This document shows positions 1-7,430 of a stretch of DNA of 64,000 bases, piece after piece. Where the stretch lies: assembly GCF_004521915.1 (NCBI RefSeq), contig NZ_SDKD01000007.1, forward strand, positions 1 through 64,000. Direction: 5' to 3'. Source of the stretch: Brevibacillus migulae. GTDB lineage: Bacteria > Bacillota > Bacilli > Brevibacillales > Brevibacillaceae. The notes under the pieces were generated by a model that was not told the DNA's origin, searched no databases, and was given only the letters and a program-made list of their open reading frames with translations. Position 1 is the first letter of the stretch. Every line of letters starts with the position of its first letter. The position numbers were made by a program, and so were the translations under genes.

Positions 1-96
1 TAGAGGTTGAGAGTTTACACAGAATATTTTACAGACTCGAGCTTTGCTCCCTCTTTTACTATTATGCACTTACTTTAAAACCAAGTTAAAATTAAT

Positions 97-552
97 CTAC
101 TTTATAAGTACAATTTTCTGATCTGTTACAACAAAGTTAATATACTTTTCTTGACCATACGGATCATATATACCTGAAATAAAAATCCTATACTCTCCAG
201 GTTCTAAAGCTGTAAAAGTATATCCTACAGTTTTCTTTTCTCCAACCTTTAGTTTCTCATTTATAAGTTCGTGAGTTTCCTGGAGTTGGAAACGTTCAGA
301 TTTAAATTTTAGGAGCTCAGCCGTTATTTTAACATTTGTATTTAACTCAATGTTAGTGTGAACTGAAGTAGTTAAAGTTACCTCTCCTAATTGATTATTA
401 ATACTGCTATTAGAAACTTCGGCTTTCACTACAATTGGAAATGGAGAAGGTGGGGAAGGCGGAGGCGGTGAGGAGCCACCTTTGCTAGTACTACATGAGC
501 AAAGTAAAAATAATAACTGAAAGACTATAAGTAATACTGATATCTTACGCAA
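97..552 (-). CDS. Small proline-linker lipoprotein of unknown function
   Basis: A 151-residue protein that I cannot assign to a named function. The N-terminus is a lipoprotein signal: basic start, hydrophobic core, then a lipobox ending at Cys20 (L-C-S-C). A proline/serine tract follows (about residues 28-38), and then a beta-rich domain resembling extracellular sandwich domains. The start is TTG at 552, chosen because GGAGG lies 7 bases upstream. Expected location is the outer face of the membrane. It is the last of a run of small minus-strand accessory genes. A BsuPI-like inhibitor fold is possible but not demonstrated. Confidence 0.75.
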   Translation of the reverse strand: MRKISVLLIVFQLLFLLCSCSTSKGGSSPPPPSPPSPFPIVVKAEVSNSSINNQLGEVTLTTSVHTNIELNTNVKITAELLKFKSERFQLQETHELINEKLKVGEKKTVGYTFTALEPGEYRIFISGIYDPYGQEKYINFVVTDQKIVLIK

Positions 553-609
553 GTTTAGGCCTCCATTTTTCTTATTGTTCCCAATAAATGATGGATGAGT
601 TTATTGTTG

Positions 610-642
610 AAAAAAGCAGCCGATATATTTATAATCGGCTGC
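610..642 (-). terminator. Intrinsic terminator after the zinc-ribbon gene
   Basis: A perfect 9-bp stem (GCAGCCGAT/ATCGGCTGC) with an AT-rich loop. Read on the minus strand it is followed by six T residues. It lies 34 bases past the stop of the gene ending at 676 and separates that gene from the lipoprotein gene. Confidence 0.85.
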
Positions 643-675
643 CTCCTCGATGTTATTATGTTATCCTTTATCGAA

Positions 676-996
676 TCAAAAATCGTCAGAAGTATATACT
701 CGGTTACAATTTGGACACTTCAAAAAAAATGTAACTTTGTATTTTTTCCCGTATGAATAATCGCCACTCATGTTTGTCCAACCTTCACCAAGATATTCTT
801 TCTCGGTTATTCGCTTTAACTGGACATTACAATCCTTACATTTATGTTTTTTGAAGAAATAATCTTTTATTTGATCAGTAGTGAATTCCGCTTCGTAATT
901 TTTATTATTGCCATATCTAGACCCTATAAAGCCGAAAATAAGAAAGAATCCTATAACAAGTACTACTACTATATCTGCGAAATCGATATCGAACAT
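676..996 (-). CDS. Membrane-anchored zinc-ribbon protein, unknown function
   Basis: A 106-residue protein with one N-terminal transmembrane segment (about residues 8-26) and a cytoplasmic-looking domain. Two CxxC pairs (C53/C56 and C94/C97) are arranged as a classical zinc ribbon around an aromatic beta hairpin. The ATG at 996 has GGTGAT upstream. No enzymatic motif is seen. It is a single-gene transcript closed by the terminator just downstream. The zinc-ribbon call is from cysteine spacing only; the role is unknown. Confidence 0.7.
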   Translation of the reverse strand: MFDIDFADIVVVLVIGFFLIFGFIGSRYGNNKNYEAEFTTDQIKDYFFKKHKCKDCNVQLKRITEKEYLGEGWTNMSGDYSYGKKYKVTFFLKCPNCNRVYTSDDF

Positions 997-1110
997 TTCA
1001 TCACCGTCTAATTGTTTTACTCTTATACTACCATTTCTTGCTATTGATTAATTCTATAAGTGAAAAAGAGGTTTTCGATCGGCTTATTCCTGCTTCCTTC
1101 TTAGGAGCCA

Positions 1111-1488
1111 TTAATCAAAAAAACCTGGCTCATACAAGTACTCATATTCATCTGTTATATCATCAGCACGCGCAAATACATATCTAAAACCATCTTCAAC
1201 GATTAGATCTTCAATTACAGCCTCTATTCTTTCACGACTCACCTCGTCAATAAGGATCAAGTCAGTCGTCCAAAAATATGTTCCGGACAAATTTTCACCT
1301 GTTTCCTGGTATCGTCTGCGAATTTTCTCAATATTTTTATAGGTAAAAAAGGAAGCTACCCATTTAGAACGATTAGAAAAAGTCACAATCACATCAGTAT
1401 TTTCATTTGTAAGATCAAATTTCTCAAAATCATCAGACTGCTCGATGTTTATCCAGACATCGCGTTTTAACCCTTATAACTCTTCCAT
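1111..1488 (-). pseudogene. Immunity-like small gene interrupted by an early in-frame TAA
   Basis: The longest uninterrupted frame starts at a GTG (1392) with no ribosome binding site. The coding frame clearly continues upstream through residues such as RDVWINIEQSDDFEKF. It reaches an ATG at 1488 that has GGAGG nine bases ahead of it. The fifth codon after that ATG is TAA (1474-1476), and no usable start exists between the stop and 1392. The protein is acidic, with a WVASFFTYKNIE-type core resembling small cytosolic immunity or SUKH-like proteins of Bacillales. Either the gene is recently inactivated, or translation starts at a non-standard codon such as ATT or ATA. The 93-residue remainder looks intact to its C-terminus. 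Confidence 0.6.
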
Positions 1489-1604
1489 AAAGATTAACCT
1501 CCAATGTTATCCATTCCGTTTTTACTTACCATACACCCTAGTAGTTAGCGATGCCGGTACCTTATACCACAATCCCCAAAATAAGTTTTAAATGTAAAAC
1601 CTCT

Positions 1605-1955
1605 TCACCCTAAAGGAACATAGTGCTTCAAATCATCTTTAGTAAGTCCTTTCCTTTTAGCCTCATCTTTAATGGTATAACTAAACTGCAAAACCCTATT
1701 GTGAGCAAAGTAAGTATATTCAACATCGGGCTCATCAGTAAAAACTACCACCGCGTAAAAAGCAGGTAGTTTGATTCCCCAAACACCCTCCACCGATTTT
1801 ATATCTTCTTTCTTGTATCCTTTTACATCCAATAGATAATTTTTGACACGTTGAGCATATATCATTTTGTTTATTCCAATATACAGAAACGGAGTAACCA
1901 CAAGTCCTAGTAAAATTATAGAGACAATCAAAGTCCTCAACTTTCTCTTCTTCAT
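1605..1955 (-). CDS. DUF3139-type membrane protein
   Basis: A 116-residue protein with a basic N-terminus, one transmembrane helix (about residues 9-27) and an extracellular domain. The domain contains the GYKxEDI...VFxDEPxVEYxY pattern that I associate with DUF3139 proteins of Bacillales. The ATG at 1955 has AAAGGA upstream. It follows the 99-residue membrane protein gene by 14 bases in the same direction, so the two are probably co-transcribed. The function of the family is unknown to me. Confidence 0.7.
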   Translation of the reverse strand: MKKRKLRTLIVSIILLGLVVTPFLYIGINKMIYAQRVKNYLLDVKGYKKEDIKSVEGVWGIKLPAFYAVVVFTDEPDVEYTYFAHNRVLQFSYTIKDEAKRKGLTKDDLKHYVPLG

Positions 1956-1969
1956 GATTTTCCTTTCGA

Positions 1970-2269
1970 TTACGGTCCAGAACCTGACCCTGTAACGTAA
2001 TACATCCCCAAACGATTTTTCTTTACATAAAAGATAAAGGTGTCATTACCAGTTATTCGATCTCTAATGCCATCAGTAAGAAACAATTGACCTTTTGAAG
2101 GATCATTTAGTCTATCTCGCTCTATCTTTACTGTTATACAATCAATAGGATGACCCATAAAGAATATTGCGCGACGAATAGCAAACTCCTCATCAAAGAA
2201 AGAAAGGAACAGAAACAAAAATGATAGGACTATTCCGGGCATGATAACTCTTTTGGTCATTCGACTCAC
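1970..2269 (-). CDS. Small membrane-anchored hypothetical protein
   Basis: A 99-residue protein with one N-terminal transmembrane helix (about residues 9-26) and a mixed alpha/beta tail ending in a Gly-Ser-Gly-Pro stretch. The start is GTG at 2269, with AAGGAAG seven bases upstream. It sits immediately upstream of the DUF3139 gene and probably forms a two-gene unit with it. I do not recognise the family. Confidence 0.6.
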   Translation of the reverse strand: MSRMTKRVIMPGIVLSFLFLFLSFFDEEFAIRRAIFFMGHPIDCITVKIERDRLNDPSKGQLFLTDGIRDRITGNDTFIFYVKKNRLGMYYVTGSGSGP

Positions 2270-2297
2270 AGTTTATCTTCCTTTCTTATCTTATAAA

Positions 2298-2999
2298 TTA
2301 GTAAGATTTTAACACCTTTAATAATTTTTCTATATGATTTTGGTCAGAATATGAGCGATCTAATGATAAAAAAGAAATCAAAGTGATTGGTCTTTTTGCT
2401 TTAGCTGCTGCCAACATTTTGTGGTGACCATCTAACAAGTAATGTGACATTTCCCAACGTTCAACATAAATAAAATCATTTTGTGGATATTTGATATCTA
2501 GGAAAGAAATCGCTAATGCGGTAGGCACTAAACCCATTTCTAACTCTTTCATGTAGTCATTTACAGTAGACTCATCAAGCGTTTCCCCTTTTTGAAAGGG
2601 CACGATGTATTCGACTATTTTTTTTGAGAATCCTATTTCTCTTGATCCAATCCTATAGTATTCTCCTCTAACGTTAGATTGTTTTTTAAATCGGGGATAT
2701 ACTTTTAGCAATAACACAGAAAAGCGGCCATTAGGAAAGATGGCTGTTAATTCTGTAACTAAGCTGTCGCTAATATTACTTTCACCCTGGTTCAAAAGAT
2801 TTGATATGGAATATGAATTGCATTTGGGCTCCCCTAATATTTCAAATAAAAAGAGACATGTTTCGCAAAAAATTCCTGTACTTGCAATTTTATGACCATC
2901 AATGGTTAGATATCTTTGATAATAATCTGCTTCTGAAATTCCAAGTGATGAAGATGATGATGAGATATTAATTGATTTACTGAGAAGTAATTTACTCAC
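2298..2999 (-). CDS. Unknown cytosolic protein with a ParB-like DGHHK motif
   Basis: A 233-residue protein starting at GTG 2999 with AAGGGG about 11 bases upstream. The N-terminal part has a poly-serine run and a CxxC pair (C45/C48). The C-terminal part carries LLDGHHK (D190-K194). This resembles the DGHHR signature of ParB/sulfiredoxin-fold proteins, where the residues contact nucleotide or phosphate. The remainder matches nothing I can name. It sits among small accessory genes of the same strand, 28 bases from the next. A nucleotide-binding ParB-like fold is an inference from one motif. Confidence 0.6.
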   Translation of the reverse strand: MSKLLLSKSINISSSSSSLGISEADYYQRYLTIDGHKIASTGIFCETCLFLFEILGEPKCNSYSISNLLNQGESNISDSLVTELTAIFPNGRFSVLLLKVYPRFKKQSNVRGEYYRIGSREIGFSKKIVEYIVPFQKGETLDESTVNDYMKELEMGLVPTALAISFLDIKYPQNDFIYVERWEMSHYLLDGHHKMLAAAKAKRPITLISFLSLDRSYSDQNHIEKLLKVLKSY

Positions 3000-3049
3000 T
3001 TAGATCCATTCCCCTTAATCCTGTTTCTCTCCTCGATTTGGTGAAAACT

Positions 3050-3358
3050 TCAGTTCTTGATTCCGCGATTTCTTTCCCGAATACCACCAACAATTGTTAG
3101 GGCTGCGCTAAATATTAAGAGTAGTGACCGTGGAAGATCCCTGTCCTGCTCCAGGACAAAATTTGCATTTTCCATAATCAACCACCAAAGTAGATATAAA
3201 CAATACCAAATTAATGAAAAAACAAGCCAAGACTTTCTCCATAAGAGCAAGGGTAATAATATCGGGAGGATAACAATTACAGCAAAAACCACAGGCAAAA
3301 GAAGAATGAAAAAGAATGCCATTGCTTCGACTTTGTCTCTATATTCCCCCAACAGCAA
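3050..3358 (-). CDS. Small integral membrane protein, unknown
   Basis: A 102-residue protein with three or four strongly hydrophobic segments (about residues 14-38, 44-62 and 79-92). It probably starts at TTG 3358 with GGGAG just upstream. A longer open frame on the plus strand covers the same bases but has no hydrophobic or domain character, so the minus-strand reading is preferred. No family is recognised. Confidence 0.5.
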   Translation of the reverse strand: MLLGEYRDKVEAMAFFFILLLPVVFAVIVILPILLPLLLWRKSWLVFSLIWYCLYLLWWLIMENANFVLEQDRDLPRSLLLIFSAALTIVGGIRERNRGIKN

Positions 3359-3443
3359 ACCACTCCCAATAAACTCTTTTGATTCCAGAAATTATACATT
3401 GTTTTGTGAATGGAAAAAAGTCTCAAAAATCGGCACTAAATTA

Positions 3444-3470
3444 GAACGTACGTTCCCTTTGTGATATAAT
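3444..3470 (+). promoter_or_regulatory. LexA (SOS) box overlapping a sigma-A promoter
   Basis: GAACGTACGTTC (3444-3455) is a perfect palindrome of the Gram-positive LexA/DinR type (GAAC-N4-GTTC). It lies between a weak -35 (TAGAAC, overlapping the box) and a consensus -10 TATAAT (3465-3470), with 17-bp spacing. The promoter points to the right, into the immA and integrase remnants, with no intact gene behind it. SOS control of a prophage or of a yolD/uvrX-type module is the usual setting for such a site. Confidence 0.6.
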
Positions 3471-3626
3471 GAAAAAGCCCTACTCTCCATCCCCTCTTGA
3501 GATCCTGGTAACTCATTTTTATATATGTTTAGGAATTTAATTACCTGAGGAACTGGACGAACATCGTATTGCAAAGGTACTAGCCACTTATCTTTTCTAC
3601 AAAGAATTACTGTCCATTGCCTATGA

Positions 3627-3933
3627 ACTCGTACGATTTTTAAAAGCATTACAATTGATAAAAGACTTCCGTTTAAGATGCAAAAGGAGCATTTTTTTCA
3701 TGAACTGTGCCATATCCTACGTCATGCTGAACGGCAGCGCATGGCCAGAAGCATTTCGGAAGTGCAAGAATGGGTTGCGAGGTATTTTCCCTGTTATGCC
3801 ACCTTGCCGTTGCACCTAATAACAAAGTATAACTTTAAAGGAATCATGGACTGTGGACTTGCTATCTGAAGATTTTATGGTCACTCCTGATTATTGCAGA
3901 TTAAACATAGAACCAAATGGCTTATCCACGTAA
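3627..3933 (+). pseudogene. Frameshifted ImmA/IrrE-family metalloprotease remnant
   Basis: Frame 1 (3627-3869) encodes an ImmA-like core: IDKRLPFKMQKEHFF, then the zinc site HELCH with ILRH after it, then a VQEWVARYF...YATLPLHLI segment typical of the C-terminal half of ImmA. The coding then moves to another frame at about 3844 and continues as SWTVDLLSEDFMVTPDYC up to TAA 3931-3933, which matches the usual ImmA C-terminus. The N-terminus is missing. The position normally held by a third acidic zinc ligand (EWEA or EWDA) is EWVA here. ImmA proteases cleave phage or ICE repressors and usually lie next to a repressor and an integrase, as here. Confidence 0.65.
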
Positions 3934-4410
3934 ATGAATTTAATGGATGTTTGTGGGGTGAAATATCAAAAGTTTGCAGCTTATGTCCGTGTAAGCTCGC
4001 ATGACCAAGCGGAGCGCAGAAAGATTGAGAAATTGTTAGATTTGAAAGGATACACGCTGATCTTCTTCAACTTGAAGTCGTTAAATGATACTACTCTTTG
4101 GTACGGTACAAATCGTTCAGATCGAACAGGTAAATGGCTGCGCGGAATCGTAACTTCAGTGTATAGATGAACGCTGAGGGATTCTTATAGGTAAATGAGG
4201 ATCCACTCCTCCACTTTGATATGAGTAGTTCATATGATCTTTCATTGTAGATGTAGAGGCTTGGACGAAGGCACAGCTAGTCTAACGAGGTAATGAGATC
4301 GAAGCCATGCGTAATCCAAAGAATCGTTACTTATTATGTGGTCTAATCAAGTATCAGTGTTGTGAGTATAAAACTGATCTGTTGATCATTGGAGGAAACA
4401 TAGACCACTA
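3934..4410 (+). pseudogene. Decayed large serine integrase
   Basis: Three recognisable fragments occur in the normal order. First is a resolvase N-terminus (FAAYVRVSSHDQAE, with the catalytic-type Ser in RVS, about 3970-4010). Second is GKWLRGIVTSVY of the recombinase domain (about 4130-4167). Third, from 4244, is IVDVEAWTKAQLV, a stop codon, and MRNPKNRYLLCGLIKYQCCEYK, which corresponds to the segment leading into the zinc ribbon of large serine integrases. Most of the catalytic and DNA-binding domains are deleted. It lies directly behind the immA remnant. The 3' end collides with the convergent lipoprotein gene. Confidence 0.65.
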
Positions 4411-4690
4411 TTTTTTCACCCGCATCATTAACCCCATGAATGACATAATATACGGGTGTCTTCTCCTTTCCTTCTTCAGGAATAAGCTGAATTTCTTTTT
4501 CATCAAGATGCCTAAGCTCGCTACTTTTAATCTCTTTTACACCGTATTCATTGGACGCTATCGCTTTTGCTTCTTCTAAAGTGACCATCGCGCCAACTGG
4601 TTCAGGAGTACAACCAATAAGTAGACTTAAGTAAACTGCTGCAAATAACAACGGGAGCCATCTTAGGTAGTTGTTTCTGATAATCTTCAT
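4343..4690 (-). CDS. PepSY/TseB-like lipoprotein with an abnormal C-terminus
   Basis: A 115-residue lipoprotein. The signal ends in a lipobox before a Cys (LLIGC), followed by a domain with TLEEAKAIASNEYGV and a PVYYVIHGVNDAGEK strand pair that resemble the PepSY/TseB cystatin-like fold. The ATG at 4690 is preceded by GGTGGTGA. The last ~15 codons (SFILTTLILD end) are the antisense of the serine-integrase zinc-ribbon remnant. The native C-terminus therefore appears to have been replaced by element sequence. It may still be expressed; its function is unknown. Confidence 0.6.
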   Translation of the reverse strand: MKIIRNNYLRWLPLLFAAVYLSLLIGCTPEPVGAMVTLEEAKAIASNEYGVKEIKSSELRHLDEKEIQLIPEEGKEKTPVYYVIHGVNDAGEKIVVYVSSNDQQISFILTTLILD

Positions 4691-4817
4691 AACTCACCAC
4701 CCCGTTACATCTAAGAAATTATCCTTGTGCCGTTTTACAATCTCTTACTTGTAAGTGTGAATCCTATCTTATAAATAAAACCTCTGTTCCCCGAAACTTT
4801 TTCACTATTTTAACTCC

Positions 4818-5147
4818 TTACCGTGGAACTTCGATATATTCGGATACCCTATTCTTTAAAAGTTCAATGAGGTCTTCGTCCATGTAACGATAATCGTCAG
4901 GTATATCCAAATTAAGAATCGTTTTACCCACTAGCAGCGGCCCGAATTTATCCTTTAAACGTCTAGCATGCTTCTTTTCCATCACAAAAATAATGTCGGC
5001 CCATCCGATATGCCCGTTTGTTACTTTCACCCTGGCCCCGTCTTCAGTTCCCGCAGATCTTGCGTCATAACCATTGAATCTATGGAATACTTTCTCAGCC
5101 CTGGGGCTGCGCCATTTATTTTTGCTGCAAATAAATAAGAGTTTCAT
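4818..5147 (-). CDS. Low-molecular-weight protein tyrosine phosphatase-like protein
   Basis: A 109-residue protein, short for the LMW-PTP family (about 150). It has the N-terminal P-loop CSKNKWRS (Cys-x5-Arg-Ser), the RSAGTE strand, WADIIFVME, and DIPDDY, which would supply the general-acid Asp. The frame is open to 5180, but ATG 5147 has TTGGAG at the right distance and begins exactly at the family start (MKLLFICS). Substrates of this short subfamily are not known to me. It lies downstream of an unknown gene and kptA in the same direction and may be co-transcribed with them. Confidence 0.8.
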   Translation of the reverse strand: MKLLFICSKNKWRSPRAEKVFHRFNGYDARSAGTEDGARVKVTNGHIGWADIIFVMEKKHARRLKDKFGPLLVGKTILNLDIPDDYRYMDEDLIELLKNRVSEYIEVPR

Positions 5148-5189
5148 TTGACCACATCTCCAACGTACTACTCTATTCAATTCAATTTT

Positions 5190-5828
5190 TTAGTAAAGTG
5201 TTTTTCTTAAGTCGATTAACTTATATTCATCCGGGTTAACTTTTTTCCCAAATTCTACGGTTGAACTTACAAACGTGCAGTTCTTCATACACCCATAATA
5301 CTTCATTAAAATGTCGTGCTCGGTATAAATTCTTTCTCGTCTGGCAGATGCTGAAAAATCTAATTTACCGTTTATTCTTACCCTGATCCCGCTGCCTTTT
5401 TTAAGTTCGGCAAGCTTAAAGTTATCTCTTTTGGGGATACCGACTCCAAAAAGACTATAATTTAGATGAACCTCGAATGTTTCTTTTTGAAAAAACCTGA
5501 GGATTTCATAAGGAGCTGCACCATTCTTCAAAGTTAGATAATGACGTTGACCCTGTTTTTTCAGTAAATGGCTTTCAGCAGTTGCGTCATTGACTAGATA
5601 ATCAGCAAGTACGATCAAGTCACTTTGTTCAACTTGCTTATGTTCAAAGTCACAAGCCGGAATAATTAAATCATTTTCGGTAACGATCCCAGAAGATGAT
5701 TCAATCATCTGCGGCCAATCGGAAATAATGGATTCTCTATTTTGAAATCCACGATCATTTTTTGTATAGGAAACTTTCTTGTAACAAACTTGTAAAACGT
5801 GCTTCTCATTTTTAAATGAGATTTCCAT
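5190..5828 (-). CDS. Unknown protein translationally coupled to kptA
   Basis: A 212-residue soluble protein that I cannot assign. The preferred start is ATG 5828, which lies across the kptA stop (TAACATG) with AGGA upstream; an ATG at 5855 in the same frame is inside kptA. The C-terminal part has two cysteines (YGCMKNC) and a basic patch (SARRERIY); the middle has a strand-rich stretch. Coupling to an RNA 2'-phosphotransferase and proximity to a PTP-like gene suggest, without proving, a role in RNA or nucleotide metabolism. Confidence 0.65.
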   Translation of the reverse strand: MEISFKNEKHVLQVCYKKVSYTKNDRGFQNRESIISDWPQMIESSSGIVTENDLIIPACDFEHKQVEQSDLIVLADYLVNDATAESHLLKKQGQRHYLTLKNGAAPYEILRFFQKETFEVHLNYSLFGVGIPKRDNFKLAELKKGSGIRVRINGKLDFSASARRERIYTEHDILMKYYGCMKNCTFVSSTVEFGKKVNPDEYKLIDLRKTLY

Positions 5829-5829
5829 G

Positions 5830-6396
5830 TTACGATACCGTCCTAGATTCGTCATCGTTGATCATAGAAATATACCGCCTATCCACCCTATCCGCCAACC
5901 AAACCATTTCATTCCCGTGATAAAATTCCACACCTTCACTCCAGGCCAGCTTTGCATCAATCTTCAAGATCACGGGATGTTCATCCCTCCTTTTCCCAAC
6001 TTGCTTTGCTGTTGCCATCTCCTCTGAAAGATGGACATACTGTCTTCCTTTTGGCAACAAACCATTTTTCATGATGGCATCAATAAACCTCGTCGCTGTC
6101 CCGTGATACAGAATATCAGGTGGTGTTTTCACCTCTTTCCTGATTTTTTGAGGAACAGAATGACCGTAAAGCGCTCGAATCTTACCGTTATGGATTTCAT
6201 GGCGTTTCTTATCTGAACGAGAAATCATTTCATGAAGATCTTCCTCAGTTACTTGTGACCACAAAGGCACTTCCTGCAAAGCCTGTAACAGTTGCGCCAT
6301 GCTTACCCATCCTTGATCATCCAGTTCTAGCTCATATTCATGTGGAGCATGCCTCAGAGCGTATGAAACTTCTTTGCTTAATTTTTGATAATCCAT
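5830..6396 (-). CDS. kptA: RNA 2'-phosphotransferase (Tpt1/KptA family)
   Basis: A 188-residue full-length protein. Tpt1/KptA enzymes use NAD+ to remove an internal 2'-phosphate from RNA, releasing ADP-ribose 1'',2''-cyclic phosphate. Conserved blocks seen in order: LSKEVSYALRHAP (N-terminal Arg), DKKRHEI, IRALYGHSV, LYHGT, YVHLSEE, PVILKID and the late NEMVWLADRV. In yeast it finishes tRNA splicing; bacterial roles are unclear. No RNA ligase that would create the 2'-phosphate is visible in this window. The start at ATG 6396 fits the family. Confidence 0.92.
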   Translation of the reverse strand: MDYQKLSKEVSYALRHAPHEYELELDDQGWVSMAQLLQALQEVPLWSQVTEEDLHEMISRSDKKRHEIHNGKIRALYGHSVPQKIRKEVKTPPDILYHGTATRFIDAIMKNGLLPKGRQYVHLSEEMATAKQVGKRRDEHPVILKIDAKLAWSEGVEFYHGNEMVWLADRVDRRYISMINDDESRTVS

Positions 6397-6451
6397 TTTC
6401 GGCCATCCTTTTCTCTTATTCAGATTTTCTTAGCAAATCATAGGCATGTCC

Positions 6452-7027
6452 CTATTCGCTCATGTGAAACAAGTACTTGTAATAAGCAAAAAACTCCCGA
6501 AAGAGCGAATAACAATCCCGCCATTCAAAATAATCCGCATGTGCCGAATAGACGGAATCATACCCAACCTGATGGAACGCCAATTTGGTCCGACTGATAT
6601 GATAAAACTGGGTGATCACTATGACCGATTGAAGCCCCATTGCGTCCATCATTTTTCGGGAGTTCTGTGCGGTGGCTCTCGTATTTACTCCCTCGCTGTC
6701 TACCATGATCCTGTCAGCAGGTATTCCTTTTTGGACTAAATAACTCTTCATCACCTTTGCCTCGTCATAGCCTTCAATCCCGATTCCGCCACTTACCAGA
6801 ATGTATGACAGGTATCCATCGCGATAAAGCTCCACTGCCTTCTCCAATCGAGATTTCAATCTGTCTGAAGGCGTTCCATCCTGTTCAACTTTGTTGCCTA
6901 ACACTACACCGACATCAGCATGATGTATTTCGTCGTTCAACCCGTCTATGGTCACTACCAGTACATGGAGGAGGAACCACGTAAGCAGAACGTACAAAAC
7001 TCTCATTATTCCCTTTTGCATGAACAA
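6452..7027 (-). CDS. DUF218/YdcF-SanA family membrane protein
   Basis: The open frame reaches 7147. The best start is TTG 7027 (191 residues), with GGAGGAAGG nine bases upstream; the ORF part above it overlaps a different degenerate frame. One transmembrane helix (start of the protein) is followed by the DUF218 domain: VGVVLGN, RLEKAVELY, LVSGG, D-E-A-K-VMKSYL, GIPADRI, the NTRATAQN motif and VITQFYH. Family members act at the cell envelope (SanA, ElyC) by unknown chemistry. Orientation follows the upstream accessory genes. Confidence 0.85.
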   Translation of the reverse strand: MFMQKGIMRVLYVLLTWFLLHVLVVTIDGLNDEIHHADVGVVLGNKVEQDGTPSDRLKSRLEKAVELYRDGYLSYILVSGGIGIEGYDEAKVMKSYLVQKGIPADRIMVDSEGVNTRATAQNSRKMMDAMGLQSVIVITQFYHISRTKLAFHQVGYDSVYSAHADYFEWRDCYSLFREFFAYYKYLFHMSE

Positions 7028-7106
7028 CGATATGTCCCTTCCTCCATTTTGAGTTTCCTTCCCATTATTTCCTTTGGTCACTCCCATCATGAATGCAGCA
7101 AATCGT

Positions 7107-7430
7107 TTAGACTTCGTTTGATTGTCTATTCCATAGAACTTGGTCATAGAAATCTACACACAACCCTTGATGCTTTCCCGTAAACGCATCCAGATGCATG
7201 TGGGCATTGCCTCCATGGGCGAGAAAAGATCCGGCACCGTACCTTGAAAGTGGTTCAAAAAAGCCTGAAGAATATTCATTATGTAGATCGAATATGTTTT
7301 ACCTTTTAAAGCTACTTCATTTTGCACATAATGTATCTTCACTGTCAAAATCCACCTTTTCCAGGGAACGCCACTTGCCTGTATTAATACTAAACTCCGC
7401 TGCATCAAGCGTTGAATCTTCACTATAACG
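7107..7430 (-). pseudogene. Degenerate gene between the DUF4241 and YdcF-family genes
   Basis: One frame is protein-like throughout but carries two internal stops. It reads RYSEDSTLDAAEF and GKWRSLEKVDFD, then a stop, a short stretch and a second stop, then HNEYSSGFFEPLSRYGAG and AHGGNAHMHLDAFTGK, ending in TAA at 7107-7109. There is no start codon or ribosome binding site. The upstream edge abuts the stop of the DUF4241 gene. It is most simply one broken gene or two fused fragments of immunity-like genes. I do not recognise the family; open frames in the other phases look less natural. Confidence 0.4.

Noticed and set aside
3057..3464. 135-residue plus-strand frame
   Set aside because: Overlaps a convincing hydrophobic minus-strand protein; composition is not protein-like.
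3392..3649. 85-residue minus-strand frame
   Set aside because: No ribosome binding site, and it lies across the SOS promoter and the immA remnant on the other strand.
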